Shown: piece after piece, positions 7,023-10,724 of the stretch
Layout of the letters: each line of letters begins with the position of its first letter
Position numbering within the stretch: position 1 is the first letter of the stretch
Source of the DNA: CAIUVD01 sp044338255
GTDB taxonomy: Bacteria; Planctomycetota; UBA11346
Length of the DNA: 10,724 nucleotides
Assembly (NCBI GenBank): GCA_044338255.1
Contig: JBIILZ010000122.1
Span: forward strand, 1 to 10,724
Direction: 5' to 3'
The notes under the pieces: model-generated
Told to the model about the DNA's origin: nothing
Database searches by the model: none
What the model saw: only the letters and a program-made list of their open reading frames with translations
Made by a program: the position numbers and the translations under genes

Positions 7023-8048
7023 TTAAAGCCAAGCCGGATCCAGTGTCGCCCCCAGCAGACCGCTCAGTTGACGGGCCGTGAAGGGTCCGATGGTCGCGGT
7101 ACGGCCACTGATCGTAGTCGAAACGAAGGTCGCATCGTGAGCCAGGCTCGTGGTGGTGGTGCCGGTGAGCAGGTTGGTCAGCGTCGTCACCTGCGCATGC
7201 CGGTTCCAGACCACCGGAACATTCCCCAGCGTCACCGCCCAGCGCGAATAATTGTACGTGCTCAAGGTCCCGTCGCCGGTCAACGCGCCGCCGGGGGTGG
7301 TCCCGGAAATGGTGCGTTGCACCTGGCGGGTATCGCTGTTCACGCTGCCGTCACCGGCCACGACCTTCTGCCGCGTGATCACCTGCTGAACGTTACGGGT
7401 GCCGGAGAGCGCCAGCGACCAGCTGTGCTCCTGATGGTCGAGATAGGCAGCAAACGCCGGGTTGATGCTGGCGCTGGCGTTGGCCGTCAGCTGCCAGTTG
7501 TGGGCATCGGTGACCGTGCTCGTGGCCGTCAAGTTGTAGGTGAAGGTTCCGCTGGGGATGCGCAGACGATCACCATTGGCGTTGCTCAGGATGATGTTGG
7601 CGAGCGCCACCGAGACGCTGCCATCGTACAAGGTGACGTTGCCCAGCGGCCAGCTTACCGCCGCGGCGCCATCCAGCGTGAGGGTGATGGTGCCTGACGC
7701 CGTGCCGGCAGGAAAGACCAGCCGATTGCCGATCGTTAAGGTCGCGAGATTGACAGTCGTAGTCGTCGGCAGGAGCTGCAGATTAGGCGGCCGTTCGGGA
7801 GCCGCGATCTGCGTTGACCCGCCAACGGTGGCTTGTCCAAGGGCTGTTTCGACACTCGCATCGAGGAGCATGCCGAAGCTCTGGCTGGCAGCAGAGACTT
7901 GCTCGGCGGGAGTCTGACTGGTGGCCTCGGGACTGTCGGTCGTGCTCACCGGCACACAGCCGACAAGCAGTCCAATCAGCGGCACTGCCCACCAGTGCAA
8001 GCGACGTGAGGGACGCGTGAAACCTGTCTTCAGGAGGGAATAGCTCAT
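7023..8048 (-). CDS. Hypothetical lipoprotein, Ser/Thr/Asn-rich, probably beta-stranded
   Basis: The 341-residue protein starts with a lipoprotein signal: basic residues to about 16, a hydrophobic stretch (19-29) and the lipobox LLVGC with lipidated Cys at 31. The mature part is rich in Thr, Ser, Asn, Gly and Val, with many short alternating segments (for example TITLTLDGAAAVSWPLG), suggesting a beta-sheet-rich surface or periplasmic protein. It has no repeats or motif I recognise; function unknown. The start is well supported: AGGAG at 8059-8055 lies 6 bases before the ATG at 8048-8046. It is the only gene here with a strong Shine-Dalgarno. Its leader is highly structured. It seems to be a single-gene unit, ending next to heptamer array 2. 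Confidence 0.82.
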   Translation of the reverse strand: MSYSLLKTGFTRPSRRLHWWAVPLIGLLVGCVPVSTTDSPEATSQTPAEQVSAASQSFGMLLDASVETALGQATVGGSTQIAAPERPPNLQLLPTTTTVNLATLTIGNRLVFPAGTASGTITLTLDGAAAVSWPLGNVTLYDGSVSVALANIILSNANGDRLRIPSGTFTYNLTATSTVTDAHNWQLTANASASINPAFAAYLDHQEHSWSLALSGTRNVQQVITRQKVVAGDGSVNSDTRQVQRTISGTTPGGALTGDGTLSTYNYSRWAVTLGNVPVVWNRHAQVTTLTNLLTGTTTTSLAHDATFVSTTISGRTATIGPFTARQLSGLLGATLDPAWL

Positions 8049-8145
8049 GATAATCTCCTCCCCGCACGACCGCCGGTCGTGATCTCGACTTCTTGAAAAC
8101 CTGTCCTGGAACAGGAACTAAAAGCAGGTCAAGAATGTCGTGCGG
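8049..8145 (-). promoter_or_regulatory. Structured 5' leader of the lipoprotein gene with two competing pairings
   Basis: Read on the minus strand, CCGCACGAC (8145-8137) is perfectly complementary to GTCGTGCGG (8070-8062), a 9-bp closing stem. Part of that second strand can instead form a local hairpin CACGACC-GGC-GGTCGTG (8081-8065). The two cannot coexist. Inside the closing stem, TTCTTGA (8135-8129) pairs with TCAAGAA (8096-8090), continued by CCTG/CAGG across a 3-base bulge. A small hairpin TCCTG-TTC-CAGGA (8116-8104) caps it. The Shine-Dalgarno begins right after the switching strand. All pairings are read from sequence; a regulatory role is inferred. Confidence 0.5.
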
Positions 8146-8214
8146 ATTCGACTGTATCCTAGCAACGCGGGAGTCGGAAGTCGACGACTGTTTGGCTGGT
8201 CCGTGGACCTCCGA

Positions 8215-9193
8215 TCACTGGCTGCTGATGCCGGTGGAGCGATCCTCGTCTACTGGTTCTGATTCACTCAGAGCCATTGAATTCTTCGCATTGCGATAGT
8301 GCCATGGGGCCGCGGGAAGCGTTTCGGCGGGAGCCTCCCCGGTGGTCTTAACGCCGGTGCCCGGTTGCCAAGCCTGGCAACGGCAGCCACCGCTGTGCCC
8401 CACGAGTTCGGTCTCACCGCGATAGCGGCGAAAAGCTTCGGATTCGTACCAGATGCTGGCGAGAGAATGTTCGCGGACCGTGGGAAAACGTAGATCCGCC
8501 AGATCGCGGGCGGCGGCGCAGGGCAGGGCGATGCCATCGGGAGTGATGGCCACCAGCGACATGCTCCCACCGTTCAGACAGGTACGCGGACAGGCCTGCG
8601 CGTCCCCCGGCAGGCAGTGGAAGATGTGCATCTCACGAGGTGATTCAGCCTCATGGCGTGCGATGATGGATTTGCCACGCAGGACCTGTTCGGGCGTCGG
8701 CAGCAGGTGCTGACGATTGTGCGCCGCCCAGTCGATCGTGGGCAGCGTCGCCAGCTCGACATGGTCGGCGTGCAGTTCCCGGGCAAAATCGAGCTGATCG
8801 GCAAGGTGGTCGAGGTTGTGGCGATGGACAACGATGCTGAGGGTCAGCGCCAAGTCGTGGCTCTTGACCGGCCGCGCGGCCGTCAGTCTCTGCACGAAGC
8901 AGTGGTGGCCGGCGAGGGTGTCGTTGAGCTCCAGCAGGTCCGTGCGCGCCAACGGTTCGCCCCCGAAAAAATCGCCTGCGTGGCGCCCAGGGCATGCATC
9001 TCCTGCCGCCCGCGCCGTCATTCTCAGTCGTCAGCTCCTGGTCATGGCGTGCATAATCGAGATGTTTCGAGCAGTGCGGACATTGCCGCGGACAGCGGTG
9101 GTTCAACTTAGCGAGCGGTACTCGCGGGCAGGCTCGCACGGCCCCGTTCAGCAGATGCGGGATGGGCCGGTTGAGCGACGGCAGATCATTCAT
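8215..9193 (-). pseudogene. pqqE: Decayed pqqE-like radical SAM/SPASM gene
   Basis: PqqE is the radical SAM enzyme that crosslinks Glu and Tyr in PqqA during pyrroloquinoline quinone synthesis. From ATG 9193 the frame shows the cluster motif CPRQCPHC, then is lost near 9020. Another frame carries MHALGATQAIFSG up to 8960-8971, where a run of 6 T and 5 G needs one more base to continue as GEPLARTDLLEL. The third frame then runs to the stop at 8215 with the PqqE hallmarks VVHRHNLDHL, ITPDGIALPC, IWYESEAFRRYRG and GGCRCQAW. Compared from memory with intact PqqE, about 40 residues after LLEL and about 10 with two cluster Cys before GGCRCQA seem missing. The frame crossing 9020 also meets a TGA where Trp is usual. 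No other pqq gene is in the window. The frameshifts could in part be read errors, but the deletions could not. Confidence 0.75.
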
Positions 9194-9490
9194 GTTGAAG
9201 CCGGCTTCCTGCAGACTGGCTGAGCGTATTGAGCGGGGTGCTCAGGTATTCATGACAGGGGGTACGAATGCGTTCGGCGGCGGGCCAGAATCGGAAAATG
9301 CCACCTTGATTGACGTTTATGTGTCCCTTCGAGACGGCCAAAGAGATTTTATTACACCGTCCATTGATCCTCTCCGGGATGCGCTCGATCAAGATCGGAC
9401 AAATGTTTTCAGTGAGGGTTCTCCATGCGCCACGCGGCGACCGTCGGTACAGGCCTTGCACCGAGCGGTCCGTGAGCGTATTCCGCTTCT
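9194..9490. other. Intergenic spacer between the pqqE relic and hemH, locally AT-richer
   Basis: No gene is supported here. Both strands are open over part of it (minus 9461-9186, plus 9162-9527), but neither translation shows a recognisable domain, and they overlap each other. The segment around 9300-9420 is poorer in GC than the neighbouring genes, as expected for a promoter region between divergent genes. No convincing -35/-10 pair was identified. It contains a short palindrome CGATC-AA-GATCG near 9386-9397. Confidence 0.5.
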
Positions 9491-10471
9491 ATGCCCGACC
9501 GTGCCTCTGCCATCGATGGTCTTCTAGTGCTTGGTTTCGGTGGCCCGACTCCTGGCTGTTGTGGTCGTCGGGCGACCTGCCCGAAGACCCCGGGATGCGA
9601 AGCCGAATGCTTCGTCGCCGGGATCCTCGGCGATAATCCGGCGCGGATGGGGCGCATCGACGAAGTCGTGCACCACTACCAGTCCACCGGTGGCGGCTTC
9701 AGCCCGTATCACGATCTGACCAAGCAGCAGGCGGGTGCTTTGGGCACGGCCTTGGCCGCCCGCGGGCGGGCGATGCCGGTGGCGCTCGGCTTCCGTCATT
9801 GGACACCATGGACGCGCGATGGGGTGGCCGAACTGTACGCCGCCGGCTGCCGCCGGGCCGCCGTCCTGATCCTCGCCCCGCACCAGTCCTCGGTGAGTTG
9901 GGACTGGTACCTCAAGCATGCCGCCGAAGCCGCCGAAGCCCTTGGCGAGCGCGCTCCCGAGTTGGTGGCGGTGGTTCCGCCGTGGTGGACAATGCCCGGT
10001 TACATCAGCGCCAATGCTGCCGAGCTACGGGCGGCGACCGCGGGTTGGAGTAGCGAGCGCATCGCCGCCGCGAGCCTGATCTTCACCGCCCACGCTATTC
10101 CTCAGCCGGTGGAAAGCACCAGCGCCTATCGCCAGCAGTTTGTCGAGAGCGCGCAGCTGGTGGCGGCAGCTTTCGGCCACCCCGGGCATCAGATCGCCTT
10201 CCAGAGCCAGCCCACCGATAGCCGCGTGCCGTGGAGCGCCCCGACCATCGAGAGCGCCATCGATGCCGCGCACGCCGCCGGCGCTCGTGATGTGCTCGTG
10301 CAGGCGCTTGGATTCCTCGTCGACCACACCGAGGTGCTCTTCGATCTCGACGTCGAAACCCGCGAGCGCAGTCACGGACTGGGCCTGACCTACACCCGCG
10401 CACGCTGCGTGCATGACCATGCCGATTTCATCAATGGCCTGGCCGACGCCGTCGTGGCCTTGCAGGCCTAG
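9491..10471 (+). CDS. hemH: Ferrochelatase (protoporphyrin or coproporphyrin) with Cys-rich N-terminal insertion
   Basis: The 326-residue protein inserts ferrous iron into the porphyrin at the end of heme synthesis. Family landmarks: LVLGFGGP (12-19), HHYQSTGGGFSPY (61-73), FTAHAIP with the catalytic His 201, and LGFLVDHTEVLFDLD with Glu 281 (273-287). Length is normal for bacterial HemH. Residues 20-41 hold five Cys (23, 24, 30, 36, 40) where most family members have an EDV-type helix; it could bind metal or a cluster, but this is inference. Protoporphyrin or coproporphyrin as substrate cannot be told here. No Shine-Dalgarno precedes the ATG at 9491 and no in-frame alternative start looks better. 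The TAG at 10469-10471 is followed 4 bases later by a strong inverted repeat. Confidence 0.88.
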   Translation: MPDRASAIDGLLVLGFGGPTPGCCGRRATCPKTPGCEAECFVAGILGDNPARMGRIDEVVHHYQSTGGGFSPYHDLTKQQAGALGTALAARGRAMPVALGFRHWTPWTRDGVAELYAAGCRRAAVLILAPHQSSVSWDWYLKHAAEAAEALGERAPELVAVVPPWWTMPGYISANAAELRAATAGWSSERIAAASLIFTAHAIPQPVESTSAYRQQFVESAQLVAAAFGHPGHQIAFQSQPTDSRVPWSAPTIESAIDAAHAAGARDVLVQALGFLVDHTEVLFDLDVETRERSHGLGLTYTRARCVHDHADFINGLADAVVALQA

Positions 10472-10475
10472 AATC

Positions 10476-10513
10476 CTATTCCCGACAGGCCCCTAGGAGT
10501 CTGTCGGGAATAG
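10476..10513. terminator. 13-bp perfect hairpin behind hemH, possible terminator
   Basis: CTATTCCCGACAG (10476-10488) and CTGTCGGGAATAG (10501-10513) are exact inverse complements with a 12-base loop, starting 4 bases after the hemH stop. It lacks a following T run, so it is not a textbook intrinsic terminator. Its right arm is also the left end of the neighbouring inverted-repeat element, so the hairpin may simply come from two element ends lying back to back. Confidence 0.45.
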
Positions 10514-10655
10514 AATCGGTCGGCTGACTCGGTCTCGTACGGCATCTCCGGCGTTGGCAAAACGGTCAGATAGCTCCCGCTATCCGCCCGCTTTGCCGCC
10601 TTGGATCTGCCGGACGATACCTTCGCCATCCTCGGTCATCTATTCCCGACAGACT
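10498..10655. mobile_element. 158-bp MITE-like element with perfect 16-bp terminal inverted repeats
   Basis: AGTCTGTCGGGAATAG (10498-10513) and CTATTCCCGACAGACT (10640-10655) are perfect inverse complements and bound 126 bases with no supported gene. The interior is itself palindromic: GATAGC-TCCC-GCTATC at 10569-10584 lies inside GGCAAA/TTTGCC (10556-10561 with 10592-10597). The element is too short to code for a transposase, so it would depend on one elsewhere. TA dinucleotides lie 3 bases outside each end (10494-10495 and 10658-10659), possibly a TA target duplication, but this is weak. A third copy of the terminal 13-mer lies just outside, at 10476-10488. Confidence 0.6.
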
Positions 10656-10724
10656 GGTATGAGTAATTCCGTCGTCTCCTGCCAGTTTGCTTTGGTTGTC
10701 CCGAGCCCGCTGGTAGAAGCGGCT
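10656..10724. other. Unassigned end of window
   Basis: No open frame, hairpin or RNA gene could be supported in these 69 bases beyond the inverted-repeat element. Confidence 0.4.

Noticed and set aside
6727..7032. Open frames reading through heptamer array 2 on both strands
   Set aside because: The heptamer contains no stop in any frame, so open frames arise automatically; the heptapeptide-like repeats are not evidence of protein.
8198..8209. GGTCC-GT-GGACC as a terminator for the pqqE relic
   Set aside because: The loop is only 2 bases and no T run follows on either strand.
8021..8299. Small + strand frames near the lipoprotein leader
   Set aside because: No ribosome site, no recognisable product, and they overlap the structured leader and pseudogene tail.
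9186..9461. 91-codon minus-strand frame just before the pqqE relic, considered as pqqD
   Set aside because: It has the right size and position but none of the PqqD residues I know; the opposite strand is equally open, so it stays unassigned.

Overview
The window is high-GC bacterial DNA from a Gram-negative (lipid A-making) organism: it carries lpxD, an LpxC-FabZ fusion and a Skp/OmpH periplasmic chaperone. The LpxC-FabZ fusion is known from Bacteroidota, Chlamydiae/Verrucomicrobia/Planctomycetes-type (PVC) and related lineages. Together with the high GC this points loosely to a PVC-like or neighbouring phylum, but the sequence does not settle the taxon.

Layout. Positions 1-94 are the 3' end (domains V and VI) of a group II intron on the + strand. 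It is followed by a 13-unit tandem array of a GACCAGN heptamer (129-219). From 5892 down to 228 runs a tightly packed minus-strand gene run: skp/ompH, lpxD, lpxC-fabZ, a Tat-exported PhoX-like protein, a PHP-domain phosphatase and a Fur-family regulator. Two junctions are ATGA overlaps and two have gaps of 4-9 bases, so at least most of it is probably one operon. Its core is outer-membrane biogenesis: lipid A acylation and deacetylation, fatty acid dehydration and outer-membrane protein chaperoning. The last three genes suggest phosphate and metal functions. An inositol-monophosphatase-family gene diverges from skp at 6003-6824.

Between the convergent 3' ends of that phosphatase gene and a lipoprotein gene lies a second, 20-unit GACCAGN array (6863-7002). 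The lipoprotein gene (8048-7023, minus) has a strong Shine-Dalgarno and a leader able to form two mutually exclusive structures. Upstream of it is a decayed pqqE-like radical SAM/SPASM gene (minus, 9193-8215) with two frameshifts, a probable nonsense codon and apparent internal deletions. After an AT-richer spacer comes a ferrochelatase gene (hemH, +, 9491-10471) with an unusual Cys-rich N-terminal insertion. The window ends with a 158-bp element bounded by perfect 16-bp inverted repeats, plus a third copy of the terminal sequence directly behind hemH. This looks like a non-autonomous mobile element.

The core genes are ordinary housekeeping genes. The unusual material is in the spacers: the heptamer arrays, the intron end, the inverted-repeat element, the structured leader and the pqqE relic. 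No complete novel defence or biosynthetic system is visible.
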